This document shows positions 25,170-37,482 of a stretch of DNA of 64,000 bases, piece by piece. A program made the position numbers and the translations under genes. The notes under the pieces are model-generated. The model had not been told where the DNA came from. It searched no databases and saw nothing but the letters and a program-made list of their open reading frames with translations. Location of the stretch: NCBI RefSeq assembly GCF_004342985.1, contig NZ_SMBO01000006.1, forward strand, positions 124,001-188,000, read 5' to 3'. How positions within the stretch are numbered: position 1 is the first letter of the stretch; the number at the start of each line of letters is the position of its first letter. The DNA comes from Novosphingobium sp. PhB57 (GTDB taxonomy: Bacteria; Pseudomonadota; Alphaproteobacteria; Sphingomonadales; Sphingomonadaceae).

Positions 25170-26062
25170 TTGATACCCTTCTTGGGGAGGCGCTTGATGA
25201 TGGCGCTGGTGTCGAGGCGGCCGCCGCCTTGCGCCTGGATGTCCGCGAAGAACTGGTCGATCAGCGCGGCCACGGGCAGCGAGACGCCAAGGCCGCGCCC
25301 TTCGTCCAGGCTGAGGCCCAGATCCTTGCGCATCCAGTCGATCGCGAAGCCGAAGTCGAACTTGTCCTCGTTCATCGTCTGCCAGCGGTTGTCCATCTGC
25401 CAGGACTGGGCAGCGCCGCCCGAGATCGCCTCGTAGACTTTGTCCATGTCGAGGTGCGAGGCCTGGGCGAAGCGCACCGCTTCCGCCAGCGCGGCAACAT
25501 TGCCGGCGATGCAGATCTGGTTGGCCATCTTGGCGATCTGGCCGGAGCCGGCCTTGCCGACATGGACGATGCGGGTGGAATAGGCCTCCATCACCGGATG
25601 AGCCGCCTCTATCGCCTCATCGCGGCCGCCGCACATCAGGGTGAGCGTGCCTTTCTCGGCACCGATCTGCGATCCCGTCATCGGCGCATCGACGCAGTGG
25701 ATGCGAAGGTCCCGCGCCTCGACCGAAATCTGGCGGGCGATACGGGCGGAAACGGTGGTGTGGTCGATGAAGACGCCGCCCTTCTTCAGCATGCGGAACA
25801 CGCCGTTGGGGCCGAGCACGACTTCGGAAAGATCGTCGTCATTGCCGACGCAGGTGATGACCACATCGGCATCCTGCGCGGCGTGGGCCGGGTTGGCGGC
25901 GATGCGATGGGCAAGGCCGGGGTTGTCCTGCGACCACTTGTGTGCCCGCTCGGGAGAGCGGTTGAAGATGGTGAGTTCGTGACCGGCCAAGGCGATATGC
26001 CGCGCGATTGCGCCGCCCATGACACCCAGGCCGATGAAGGAAACCTTGCGTTTTTCGCTCAT
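25166..26062 (-). CDS. NAD(P)-dependent beta-hydroxyacid dehydrogenase (3-hydroxyisobutyrate dehydrogenase family)
   Basis: A 298-residue oxidoreductase. The Rossmann fold opens with SFIGLGVMGGAIARHI, followed by DAPMTGSQIGAEKGTLTLMCGG and the catalytic Lys in GSGQIAKMANQICIAGNVAA, all signatures of the family that includes 3-hydroxyisobutyrate and tartronate semialdehyde dehydrogenases. The C-terminal helical domain includes KDLGLSLDEG. I chose ATG 26062; the longer frame crosses the promoter region of divergent ilvA. Coupling to the amidohydrolase may place both in one catabolic route, but the sequence does not say which. Confidence 0.9.
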   Translation of the reverse strand: MSEKRKVSFIGLGVMGGAIARHIALAGHELTIFNRSPERAHKWSQDNPGLAHRIAANPAHAAQDADVVITCVGNDDDLSEVVLGPNGVFRMLKKGGVFIDHTTVSARIARQISVEARDLRIHCVDAPMTGSQIGAEKGTLTLMCGGRDEAIEAAHPVMEAYSTRIVHVGKAGSGQIAKMANQICIAGNVAALAEAVRFAQASHLDMDKVYEAISGGAAQSWQMDNRWQTMNEDKFDFGFAIDWMRKDLGLSLDEGRGLGVSLPVAALIDQFFADIQAQGGGRLDTSAIIKRLPKKGIK

Positions 26063-26272
26063 GGCAAGCGTTCTAGCGCTTTTTGCACGAAAGCAAACCG
26101 CAAGCGGCAGGGAAATCTGTTCGTTCCGGCGCAGTCTTCGGGCAGCGCGGCGGGGGAAGGCTTCGGCGGCAAAGGGATTTTGGACAACAATATTACAGCG
26201 TCCATCGAAAGCGAGAATTTTTCCTATCGCGCGGCTTTCCATTCGGCACGCTTTCCTTTACCCGCGGCCACC

Positions 26273-27526
26273 ATGGAACAGCCATTGCTCAAGATCGCTG
26301 CGGAGCCCGAAGTGGCCACGCTGACTGCCGAAGACATTCGTGCGGCCGCGGAGCGCATTATGGGCAAGATCGTCCGCACGCCGACGCTCTATTCCACGAC
26401 GCTCAGCGCGATCACGGGCGCCGAGATCTGGCTCAAGTTCGAAAACCTCCAGTTCACTGCCGCCTACAAGGAACGCGGCGCTCTCAATGCCCTTCTCCTC
26501 CTGGATGAGGCGCGCAAGTCGCGCGGCGTGATCGCCGCTTCGGCCGGCAACCATGCGCAGGGCCTGTCGTATCACGGCACCCGGCTCGGCGTGCCCGTCA
26601 CCATCGTCATGCCGCGCACGACGCCGACCGTGAAAGTCATGCAGACGGAGAGCGTGGGCGGCAAGGTCGTGCTGGAAGGCGAAAGCTTCGACGAGGCCTA
26701 TGCTCATGCCCGCAAGCTGGAAACGGAACTGGGCCTGACCTTCATCCACCCCTTTGACCATCCGCACGTCGCGGCGGGGCAGGGCACCGTGGCGCTGGAG
26801 ATGCTGGAGGACGTGCCGGACCTGGACACGCTTGTCCTGCCGATCGGGGGCGGCGGGCTGGCCACCGGCATGGGCACGGCAGCGCGGGCGATCAACCCGG
26901 ACATCCGCCTCGTCGGCGTGGAAGCGCAGCTCTATCCCTCGATGTACAACCTGCTGAAGGGCACCAGCCTGCCCATCGGCGGGGATACGCTGGCAGAGGG
27001 TATCGCCGTATTCTCGCCGGGGCAGTTCACGTCCTCGGTCCTGCGCGACTTGCTGGACGAGTTCCTGCTCGTCAGCGAATCGGGCATCGAAAGCGCGCTC
27101 GCGCTGCTGCTGCAGATCGAAAAGACCCTTGTCGAGGGCGCGGGCGCCACCGGCCTGGCCGCGGTCATGGCGAATCGCGAGCTGTTCGCGGGCCGCAAGG
27201 TCGGCATCGTGCTTTCGGGCGGCAATATCGACACGCGTCTGCTGGCTAACGTGCTCTTGCGCGATCTGGCCCGTTCCGGCCGCCTTGCCCGCCTGCGCAT
27301 CGGCCTGCAGGACCGCGCCGGCGCGCTGTTCAAGGTCGCCAAGGTGTTCCACGAGCACAACGTGAACATCATCGAAGTCTTCCACCAGCGCATCTTCACG
27401 CACTTGCCGGCCAAGGGCCTGGTCACCGAGATCGAGTGCGAGGCGCGCGACAAGGACCAACTCGATGCCCTCGTGGCCGCGCTGCGGCGCGAAGGCTACG
27501 AAGTGAAGCAGGTCGAAACCGAATAG
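26273..27526 (+). CDS. ilvA: Threonine ammonia-lyase (threonine dehydratase)
   Basis: A 417-residue pyridoxal-phosphate enzyme that converts threonine to 2-oxobutyrate, the entry to isoleucine synthesis. The PLP lysine sits in FTAAYKERGALNALL, the phosphate loop is IGGGGLATG, and SAGNHAQGLSYH is conserved. The C-terminal domain (about 335-417; IGLQDRAGALFKVAKVF) is a single ACT regulatory domain, as in the shorter IlvA/TdcB-type enzymes. The ATG at 26273 lacks an obvious Shine-Dalgarno sequence; the longer frame would run into the divergent dehydrogenase gene. The divergent gap has an AT-rich patch near 26180-26200 that may hold promoters. Confidence 0.94.
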   Translation: MEQPLLKIAAEPEVATLTAEDIRAAAERIMGKIVRTPTLYSTTLSAITGAEIWLKFENLQFTAAYKERGALNALLLLDEARKSRGVIAASAGNHAQGLSYHGTRLGVPVTIVMPRTTPTVKVMQTESVGGKVVLEGESFDEAYAHARKLETELGLTFIHPFDHPHVAAGQGTVALEMLEDVPDLDTLVLPIGGGGLATGMGTAARAINPDIRLVGVEAQLYPSMYNLLKGTSLPIGGDTLAEGIAVFSPGQFTSSVLRDLLDEFLLVSESGIESALALLLQIEKTLVEGAGATGLAAVMANRELFAGRKVGIVLSGGNIDTRLLANVLLRDLARSGRLARLRIGLQDRAGALFKVAKVFHEHNVNIIEVFHQRIFTHLPAKGLVTEIECEARDKDQLDALVAALRREGYEVKQVETE

Positions 27527-27980
27527 ACCGTACTCTGCCGCCGGGGCGACTCGGCAGGAATGCAGATCGGTAGGGAAGCGGACCGGCAGCGGGCGGGCGG
27601 TTTCGACCGGCCTTCCGCTCGGGCCGGATTCGGGGGCCGATTCGGGTCTGCACCGCAAGGCTTCCCGTTCCTCTATAAGGGAATAAGGCGCGGCCTTGCG
27701 TGCAGGGCTGAAAGGAGTAGGGGGCACACGCCTGAATCGCCGCAGGTCAGGCGTTAACGGCGCGCGTCAAATCTGCTAACCTTCATCCGGAAGAAAGAAC
27801 CAATCCGGGACAACCGGACGAAATCGCCACCCAGTTGGTCCCGATTCCGATACGGGTCGGGCTCCTTTCGTGGTTAAAACGCTTTCAACCGGCGCAAGCC
27901 CTATGCATATTCAAGGCTAACACGGAAACTTCGCCGGCGTCGCGGTGGGCTTCCAGCAGGCTAGAGGATAAGTTTCGTCC
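27527..27980. other. Intergenic region ilvA-bpt, no gene seen
   Basis: This 454-base stretch has no open frame with coding character. It contains a perfect 8-bp inverted repeat (27728-27735 with 27747-27754), several weaker GC hairpins, and an AT-richer patch around 27865-27920 that is the most likely place for the bpt promoter. I see no tRNA, riboswitch or small ORF with a convincing ribosome site. Confidence 0.6.
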
Positions 27981-28820
27981 GTGACGGCACCCGTTCGTTT
28001 TCCCCGGTTCTTCGTGACCAGCCCGGCGCCATGCCCCTATCTGCCGGGTCGCAGCGAGCGGAAGGTCTTTACCGAACTCAAGGGGCCGCACGCCGATTCC
28101 CTCAACGATGCGCTGGGCCGCATCGGGTTCCGGCGCAGCCAGACCGTGGCCTATCGCCCCTCCTGCCTGGATTGCAACGCATGCGTCTCGGTGCGTGTCG
28201 TGGCAGAGGAATTTGCGCCGTCCGGCACGCAGAAGCGCCTGGTCAAGCGCAATGCAGACCTTGTCGCCACCGTGTGCCGCCCTTGGTCCACCAGCGAGCA
28301 GTTCGACCTGCTTCAGCGCTATCTCGCCGTCCGCCATCCGGAAGGCGGCATGACGGCGATGGATGAAGTCGATTTCGCGGACATGGTGGAGCATACCCCG
28401 GTCACCAGCTACGTGATCGAATATCGCGAGCCCTCGGATGACGGCGTCACACCCGGCCGATTGGTGGGCGCCTGCCTGACGGACCGCCAGTGCGACGGTC
28501 TTTCGATGATCTACAGCTTCTACGATCCGCATCACGAAGGACGTCAGGGGCTGGGCACTTACATCATCCTCGACCACATCCAGCGCGCGACGGAGATGGG
28601 GCTGGCCTATGTCTACCTAGGCTACTGGGTCGAAGGCGCGCCGCGCATGCAGTACAAGGTCCGCTTCCGTCCCATGGAGAAATTGGGCCGCGCGGGGTGG
28701 GAGCGTATCGCGCCGGTGGAGCACGATCGCCTGATCGCCGCCGCCGTCGCCAATCCCCGCAGCCGCGACGCTGTGAACGAAGGCGCGCGCAAGGACGGCG
28801 TGCCCTCCATCACACGGTAA
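27981..28820 (+). CDS. bpt: Aspartate/glutamate leucyltransferase Bpt
   Basis: A 279-residue aminoacyl-tRNA-protein transferase. It adds leucine to proteins with N-terminal Asp or Glu, marking them for the ClpS/ClpAP N-end-rule pathway. The ATE N-terminal part carries the cysteine set PCPYLPGRSERKVF and SCLDCNACVSVRV; the C-terminal part has SMIYSFYDPHHEGRQGLGTYIILDHI and the conserved YLGYWVEGAPRMQYKVRF. The family is split between arginyl (eukaryotic ATE1) and bacterial leucyl enzymes; length and organism favour Bpt. It is a single-gene unit with a hairpin downstream. Confidence 0.94.
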   Translation: MTAPVRFPRFFVTSPAPCPYLPGRSERKVFTELKGPHADSLNDALGRIGFRRSQTVAYRPSCLDCNACVSVRVVAEEFAPSGTQKRLVKRNADLVATVCRPWSTSEQFDLLQRYLAVRHPEGGMTAMDEVDFADMVEHTPVTSYVIEYREPSDDGVTPGRLVGACLTDRQCDGLSMIYSFYDPHHEGRQGLGTYIILDHIQRATEMGLAYVYLGYWVEGAPRMQYKVRFRPMEKLGRAGWERIAPVEHDRLIAAAVANPRSRDAVNEGARKDGVPSITR

Positions 28821-28854
28821 GCCGCCGGTTTCGTACACCGCGCCAGCCGAATCG

Positions 28855-28881
28855 ACGGCCGGTGCCGGGGCCGGCCGTCTT
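28855..28881. terminator. Hairpin between convergent bpt and lysozyme genes
   Basis: A perfect 8-bp stem (28855-28862 with 28871-28878) sits between two convergent stops. It lacks a real T-tract, so it is a possible rather than a certain terminator. Confidence 0.5.
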
Positions 28882-28885
28882 CCCG

Positions 28886-29482
28886 TCACGGCGTCAGATA
28901 AAGCGCCGCTTCTTCGGCGCGCCGCCGCTTCAGGCCTTCCAGCACTTTGCCGTCATTGTAGATCCATTTCCCGAACTGCGCCGCCGCTTCGGCAAAGCGG
29001 CCCTCACGGTGCAGCTTCGTCAGCGTGGCATCGGCGATGGCGCCGGTGTTGTAGTGAAAGGACGTCAGGGCATCGAACTGATGCGGCGAAGTTGCCGCAT
29101 CGCCGATGGCGGCGACGACCTCCTGGACGTATCGGGTGATTTCGCGGTCGAAGCGGGCATCGCACTGGGCCTGGGTCCAGACCGTGTCCGGCCCGATGTC
29201 CGCGCCGGTGGAGTCCCAGCCGATCGTCCAGGGCCTGCCGTCTTGGCTGCCGGGATCGGGATAGGCTTCGAACAGGCCGTCGGCGCGGCGTTTCGCGCAG
29301 CCTTCCCAGTTTTGGATCAAGGTTCGACCGGCAGACCCGAGCGTGTGGCCGGCCGGCAGGGGCTCGCCGTCCTGGACCAGTGCATTGTCGATGGCGCGAT
29401 CGAGCGCGGCGACTTCGCCGGAGGTGAATCCGCGCCCGAGCAGAAGGCGAACTTCGTCGAAAATCGGCTTGCGATGAAACAT
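28886..29482 (-). CDS. Phage-type lysozyme, GH24 (endolysin-like)
   Basis: A 198-residue muramidase of glycoside hydrolase family 24. The catalytic Glu is in LIQNWEGCAKR, followed by FEAYPDPGSQDGRPWTIGW and DSTGADIGPDT, the E-8aa-C/D-5aa-T layout of T4-like lysozymes. Later YNTGAIADATLTKLHREG and YNDGKVLEGLKRRRAEE are family-typical. No signal peptide is seen; the N-terminal 60 residues (MFHRKPIFDEVRLLLG) are an extension. The ATG at 29482 follows AAGGAG at good spacing. No other phage gene is nearby, so it is an isolated, probably phage-derived gene between core genes. Confidence 0.87.
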   Translation of the reverse strand: MFHRKPIFDEVRLLLGRGFTSGEVAALDRAIDNALVQDGEPLPAGHTLGSAGRTLIQNWEGCAKRRADGLFEAYPDPGSQDGRPWTIGWDSTGADIGPDTVWTQAQCDARFDREITRYVQEVVAAIGDAATSPHQFDALTSFHYNTGAIADATLTKLHREGRFAEAAAQFGKWIYNDGKVLEGLKRRRAEEAALYLTP

Positions 29483-29539
29483 CGGCCTCTCCTTGTTTGA
29501 GGGAAAGGCCGATCAAGTAAGGCGGATGCAGGGCTGTAG

Positions 29540-29570
29540 GAAAACGGTTTTTTTCCGAGAACCGTTTCCC
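29540..29570 (-). terminator. Terminator after gyrB
   Basis: A perfect 8-bp stem (29542-29549 with 29560-29567) lies about 45 bases beyond the gyrB stop on the reverse strand. The distal arm ends in CCGTTTTCC, giving a short T-tract. Confidence 0.65.
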
Positions 29571-29610
29571 TACTCGATGCCCCTGATTTCAGGCCCGTTT
29601 TTCGGCCCGC

Positions 29611-32178
<2,568 letters not shown>

Positions 32179-32350
32179 GGCGAGCATATAGGGTTTGACG
32201 GGCGCAAACCCAAGCAAAACCGGGTCCGCCTCGGGGCTTTTCCACAAGAGACGGAGCCGCTTGCGCCGCTCCGCCGCCAGACAGCGCTGAGTTGCGAAAA
32301 GTTGCACCCCGCTCACGAGAGACGGAAGGCGCCCCTGCTGGGCAGGCAAC

Positions 32351-32375
32351 AAAAAAGGCGGCCACATGGGCCGCC
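32351..32375 (-). terminator. Strong intrinsic terminator of the small peptide gene
   Basis: On the reverse strand a perfect 7-bp stem (32357-32363 with 32369-32375) with a 5-base loop is followed at once by six T. It starts 27 bases after the stop of the 26-residue ORF and 170 bases before the gyrB start. Confidence 0.9.
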
Positions 32376-32401
32376 CTTCTGTCTTGTCGGAAATGCCGGC
32401 C

Positions 32402-32482
32402 TCAGATGAGGGTGACGGCAAATGCCAGAGCGCTCACACCCAGCGCTGCAGCGAAACCGAACGTCTTTTCGACGATGGTCAT
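32402..32482 (-). CDS. 26-residue single-pass membrane peptide
   Basis: A tiny gene between guaA and gyrB. The peptide begins MTIVEKTFGF and is hydrophobic from about residue 8 to its end (AAALGVSALAFAVTLI), enough for one membrane helix with a short charged N-terminus. The ATG at 32482 is preceded by CAGGAG at 7-base spacing, and a textbook terminator follows the stop. That pairing of ribosome site, short ORF and dedicated terminator argues for a real gene. I recall similar very short hydrophobic peptides in sphingomonads, but no function. Upstream, palindromes CAATATTG (32598-32605) and GCAATTGC (32618-32625) in an AT-rich patch may mark its promoter. Confidence 0.7.
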   Translation of the reverse strand: MTIVEKTFGFAAALGVSALAFAVTLI

Positions 32483-32711
32483 GGAATTGCTCCTGCAAAC
32501 TTCTTGTTCTGTTTTTTGTCGCATGCATGGCGCTTCTCGTCGTCATGCTGCAGGTGCGAGATAGGCGTTCTTGGAATTTTCACAACGTCGAAAGAAACAA
32601 TATTGCTTGCATGTTTTGCAATTGCGTGCGGCGGCGAGCGGATGGGTCAAAATGGCGCGGGGGCGCCCGCGGATACTGGACACCTGCACTGTCCCGCTAT
32701 AGTGGCCGCCC

Positions 32712-34292
<1,581 letters not shown>

Positions 34293-34315
34293 TCGCGCGA
34301 AAGCGCTGAGGTTCG

Positions 34316-34350
34316 AAGGGCCGGTATCCTGCAGGGTGCCGGCCCTTTTC
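34316..34350. terminator. Bidirectional terminator between guaA and ogt
   Basis: A 9-bp perfect stem (34316-34324 with 34339-34347) ends in CCCTTTTCGTTT on the forward strand; the AA-rich side also gives a short T-tract in reverse. Confidence 0.8.
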
Positions 34351-34353
34351 GTT

Positions 34354-34845
34354 TCAGAGCAGGGTGCGGGGGCCTTCCAGTCTCAGCAGGAAGGCTTTGG
34401 CCTCAAGGCCGCCGGCGAAACCGGTGAGGGTGCCGTTGGCGCCGACGACGCGGTGGCACGGGGCGATGATCGAGATCGGGTTGCGGCCGTTCGCCGCGCC
34501 TACCGCCCGGCTGCCTCCCGGATTTCCAAGCGCGGATGCGATCTGGCCGTAACTGCGCGTCTCGCCGAATGGTATCGCGAGCAGTTGGGCCCAGACGCTT
34601 TTCTGGAAATCCGTGCCGCGGAAATCGAGCGGGAGGTCGAACACTTCCCGTTCGCCCGCAAAATAGTCGCCGAGTTGGGCCTTGGCCGCCGTGATGACGG
34701 GATGGTCGTGGGCATCCTCGGTCGCTTCCAGGCGGACGCGGGCCGGGTTGTCGTTCTCCCAGAGCACGGCGACGAGGCCGGCGTCGCTGGCGATCAGGGT
34801 GAGTTCGCCGATGGGCGAGGGCATTGTGCTTCGGGCGAGCGCCAT
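34354..34845 (-). CDS. ogt: Methylated-DNA-protein-cysteine methyltransferase
   Basis: A 163-residue suicide DNA-repair protein that takes the methyl group from O6-methylguanine. The acceptor is Cys130 in IIAPCHRVVGANG; the helix-turn-helix Arg finger is in QIASALGNPGGSRAVGAANGRNP. The N-terminal methyltransferase_1N domain covers about 1-75. I chose ATG 34845 because AGGAG lies 8 bases upstream; another ATG 10 codons earlier lacks one. The protein is Ogt-like, without an AdaA-type domain. Confidence 0.95.
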   Translation of the reverse strand: MALARSTMPSPIGELTLIASDAGLVAVLWENDNPARVRLEATEDAHDHPVITAAKAQLGDYFAGEREVFDLPLDFRGTDFQKSVWAQLLAIPFGETRSYGQIASALGNPGGSRAVGAANGRNPISIIAPCHRVVGANGTLTGFAGGLEAKAFLLRLEGPRTLL

Positions 34846-34895
34846 GAAGCGAGTCTCCTGGGATGGGCGCGGCAAGGCGGGAGCGGAAGATTAGG

Positions 34896-35297
34896 TCAGC
34901 GCCGCCGCCAGGGCCAGTCCGTCACGCCCCCGGCCCACAGTGGCCACCAGATCAGCACCGGCTGCAGGGCAAGGCGCGGGACATGGTAAGCGAGGGGCAG
35001 GCCGCGACCGGGGTGGGCGAGGTCGATCAGCATATGCTGCAAGTTGGCGGGCCAGACGCAGAGGGCATAGGCGGCAAGGCCCCAGCCAGCAGCCTGGCGC
35101 AGCGCGGGCGAAACCGGTTGCAGCATGCCGATTGCACCCAGGATCTCGGCAATTCCGGTGAGGACGACTACCAGGGCCGGGGCGGGCACCCAAGGCGGAA
35201 CGATGGCGACGAACGGTCCGGGCAGCGCGAGGTGCAGAATTCCCGCCGCGCCATAGAGCAGGCCGAGAATCCAGATCGAGATGGTCCGGCGCGTCAG
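34896..35297 (-). CDS. DoxX-like membrane protein, probable CTG start
   Basis: A 133-residue four-helix inner-membrane protein of the DoxX-like family: helices at about 6-27 (ISIWILGLLYGAAGILHLAL), 43-62, 70-88 and 108-125, and the family-type segments VPPWVPAPALVVVLTGIAEILGAIG and VWPANLQHML. The first canonical start in the frame is GTG at 35189, which would delete the first helix. Upstream the frame is open back to the stop of the preceding gene (35373-35375) yet has no ATG, GTG or TTG. A CTG at 35297 is preceded by GGAG at 7-base spacing and gives the usual family length. I therefore annotate CTG as the start. Function of these DoxX proteins is uncertain. Confidence 0.72.
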   Translation of the reverse strand: MTRRTISIWILGLLYGAAGILHLALPGPFVAIVPPWVPAPALVVVLTGIAEILGAIGMLQPVSPALRQAAGWGLAAYALCVWPANLQHMLIDLAHPGRGLPLAYHVPRLALQPVLIWWPLWAGGVTDWPWRRR

Positions 35298-35372
35298 GTG
35301 CCCGCTCCAAGACGCATCAGGCGGCCACGGACGTTTCCGCAGCCGCCCATTTCGCGGAACTTCTCTTTTCGG

Positions 35373-35789
35373 TTACTTGGCAGACGTGGTTTTCGGCTTC
35401 GTATAAGGCACGAAGTCCTGAAGGCCGACGAAACCGTTCCACATGCTGGGCGTGGTCCGATCGCGCAATTGCACTGTGTCGAGACGGCAGAGCTGGCTCG
35501 AATAGAGCTTCGTCACCAGGATATTGTCCGAATCGAGCCGATCGGCGTTGGTGGGGCGATTCACGTAATAGGTGCTGCCCACGCGGTAGACGATCGCGGT
35601 CTTGTCGATGATCTGCGTGCTTTGCGCCTGGTTCAGCGGGATGCACGTCACCGGTTTTCCGGCGACACGGCCATCGAGGATCTTGGCGAGTTGCTGTTCG
35701 CCGGTCAGTTTTTCTCGTGCGAACACGGTGGGCGCGGCCAGCAGGCTGGCCGCGATCAGCGTGGCGCCGACGACATGCTTCAGTGACAT
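35373..35789 (-). CDS. Hypothetical exported protein
   Basis: A 138-residue protein with a clean signal peptide (about 1-24, cleaved after TVFA). The mature part contains two cysteines (VTCIPLNQAQS and SQLCRLDTVQL) that may form a disulfide, and a repeated theme of short beta-strand-like segments (TAIVYRVGSTYYVNRP). It ends in a Lys/Thr-rich tail. Similar proteins are common in sphingomonads as unnamed periplasmic proteins. The ATG at 35789 follows GAGGTAGAG. No enzyme motif is visible. Confidence 0.75.
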   Translation of the reverse strand: MSLKHVVGATLIAASLLAAPTVFAREKLTGEQQLAKILDGRVAGKPVTCIPLNQAQSTQIIDKTAIVYRVGSTYYVNRPTNADRLDSDNILVTKLYSSQLCRLDTVQLRDRTTPSMWNGFVGLQDFVPYTKPKTTSAK

Positions 35790-35910
35790 GGTCTCTACCT
35801 CACTTTCCCAACCCTAGATCGCGCTTATGCCACGTTTCGTCTGAACATGGGCTGAAGCCTGGCAGGCGTAAACCCGGGGATTTCCTTAGGACGACAGGTA
35901 TGTACGGCGG

Positions 35911-37323
35911 TTACGCCGTACCGCCCACGGTGATGCCCTCGATGAGCAGGGTGGGCTGGCCGACGCCCGCCGGCACGCTCTGGCCGCCCTTGCCGCAGAC
36001 GCCGACGCCGCGGTCGAGTTCGAGGTCATTGCCGATGCCGGTGACACGGGTCAGCACCGAGGGGCCGTCGCCGATCAGCGTGGCGCCCTTGATCGGCGCG
36101 CCGAGCTTGCCGTTCTCCACTTTGTAGGCCTCGTTGCACGAGAACACGAACTTGCCCGAAACGATGTCGACCTGGCCGCCGCCCATCGATTTCACGAAGA
36201 TGCCGTTCTTCATGCGCGACAGCAGTTCGGCGGGATCGTCGTTGCCGGCCTTCATGAAAGTATTGGTCATGCGGACTTGCGGGGCGTGGGCGTAGTTCTC
36301 GCGGCGGCCGTTGCCGGTGGGATCGACGCCCATCAGGCGCGCGTTCATGCGGTCCTGCATGTAGCCCTTGAGAATGCCGTCCTCGATCAGCACCGTCTCC
36401 TGCGTGGGCGTGCCTTCGTCGTCGATCGAGAGCGAACCACGGCGGTCGGCGATCGAACCGTCATCGACGATGGTGACGCCGGGTGCGGCCACGCGCTCGC
36501 CGATGCGGCCCGCGAAGGCCGAGGTGCCCTTGCGGTTGAAGTCGCCCTCCAGGCCGTGGCCGACGGCTTCGTGGAGGATCACGCCGGGCCAGCCGGGTGC
36601 GAGCAGCACGGTCATCTCGCCCGCCGGGGCGTCGACGCTTTCAAGGTTGACCAGCGCCTGGTTCAGCGCGGTATCGATGGCGCGGTTCCAGTTGGCCGGG
36701 TCGAACAGCGCGTCGTAGAGATGGCGGCCGCCCATGCCGAAGGAGCCGGTTTCGCGGCGGCCGTTGCTTTCCGCGACGATCGAGACGCTGAGGCGCACCA
36801 GCGGGCGCACGTCGGTGGCGATGAAGCCGTCGGGACGGACGATTTCGATGACCGACCACTGGCCGGTGAGACTGGCACTGACTTGCGAAACGCGGGGATC
36901 GCGTGCGCGCGCGGCGGCGTCGATGGTCTCCAGCAGCTTCACCTTTTCCTCGAACGGCACAAGGTCGAGCGGCGAGACATGGGTATAGAGGTGGCGGTTG
37001 CTCTTCTGCGGCGGCGCGGCGCGCACGGCGCCTGCCGGGTCCAGCAATTGCAGCGTCTCGCCTGCGCGGCGGATGGCGGCGGGGGAAATCTCGTTGGCGT
37101 GGGCGAAGCCGGTCATCTCGCCTGTGACGCCGCGCAGGCCGAAGCCCGCATCGCGCGAATAGTCGGCGGTTTTCAGGCGGCCGTCATCGAAGCCGAAGGC
37201 CTCGGTGGCCATGAACTGCATGTAGAGTTCGCCGTCTTCGCAATTGCGCAAGGTCTCGGCGGCGAGGGCCTGGGCGTCCTCGGGCGAAAGCTGGCGATAG
37301 AGGAGCGAGCGCGGATCGGTCAT
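35911..37323 (-). CDS. tldD: Metalloprotease TldD
   Basis: A 470-residue TldD-type protein. With its partner PmbA/TldE it forms a cytoplasmic zinc protease that matures ribosomally made peptides and degrades antitoxins. The metal site is HEAVGHGLEGDFNRKGTSAF, in the middle of the protein; the C-terminal half has GRRENYAHAPQVRMTNTFMKAG and VSGKFVFSCNEAYKVENGKLG. ATG 37323 has a G-rich ribosome site at workable spacing; an ATG two codons earlier overlaps it too closely. The longer open frame upstream comes from the palindromic gap and is not coding. pmbA is not in the window. Confidence 0.95.
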   Translation of the reverse strand: MTDPRSLLYRQLSPEDAQALAAETLRNCEDGELYMQFMATEAFGFDDGRLKTADYSRDAGFGLRGVTGEMTGFAHANEISPAAIRRAGETLQLLDPAGAVRAAPPQKSNRHLYTHVSPLDLVPFEEKVKLLETIDAAARARDPRVSQVSASLTGQWSVIEIVRPDGFIATDVRPLVRLSVSIVAESNGRRETGSFGMGGRHLYDALFDPANWNRAIDTALNQALVNLESVDAPAGEMTVLLAPGWPGVILHEAVGHGLEGDFNRKGTSAFAGRIGERVAAPGVTIVDDGSIADRRGSLSIDDEGTPTQETVLIEDGILKGYMQDRMNARLMGVDPTGNGRRENYAHAPQVRMTNTFMKAGNDDPAELLSRMKNGIFVKSMGGGQVDIVSGKFVFSCNEAYKVENGKLGAPIKGATLIGDGPSVLTRVTGIGNDLELDRGVGVCGKGGQSVPAGVGQPTLLIEGITVGGTA

Positions 37324-37375
37324 GGTCATGCCCCCCGATATAGGCGCCGCGCGGCTGGAGGCAATTGTTTGGTAC

Positions 37376-37397
37376 GCCATTCGCCTCCGCGAATGGC
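37376..37397. repeat. Perfect 9-bp inverted repeat upstream of tldD
   Basis: Arms 37376-37384 and 37389-37397 with a CTCC loop form a perfect hairpin two bases from the 34-bp palindrome. On the reverse strand it lies 53 bases before the tldD start. Confidence 0.85.
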
Positions 37398-37399
37398 TC

Positions 37400-37481
37400 G
37401 CGGCACCGGCCCACGCCCCCACCCGACCTCCCACTCGTATATCCTGATGGGAGGTCGGGTGGGGGCGTGGGCCGGTGCCGC
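37400..37481. repeat. 34-bp perfect palindrome with 14-base loop (REP-like)
   Basis: Arms 37400-37433 and 37448-37481 are exact reverse complements, mainly runs of C and G such as CCCCCACCCGACCTCCC, with an AT-rich loop. It lies in the gap between the nucleoside transporter and tldD, both on the reverse strand. Such long GC-rich palindromes in gaps are typical of dispersed repetitive extragenic elements; only one copy occurs in this window. Confidence 0.95.
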
Positions 37482-37482
37482 T

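Noticed and set aside
28886..29482. Prophage remnant around the lysozyme
   Set aside because: No integrase, portal, capsid, tail or attachment repeats were seen; flanking genes are core genes.
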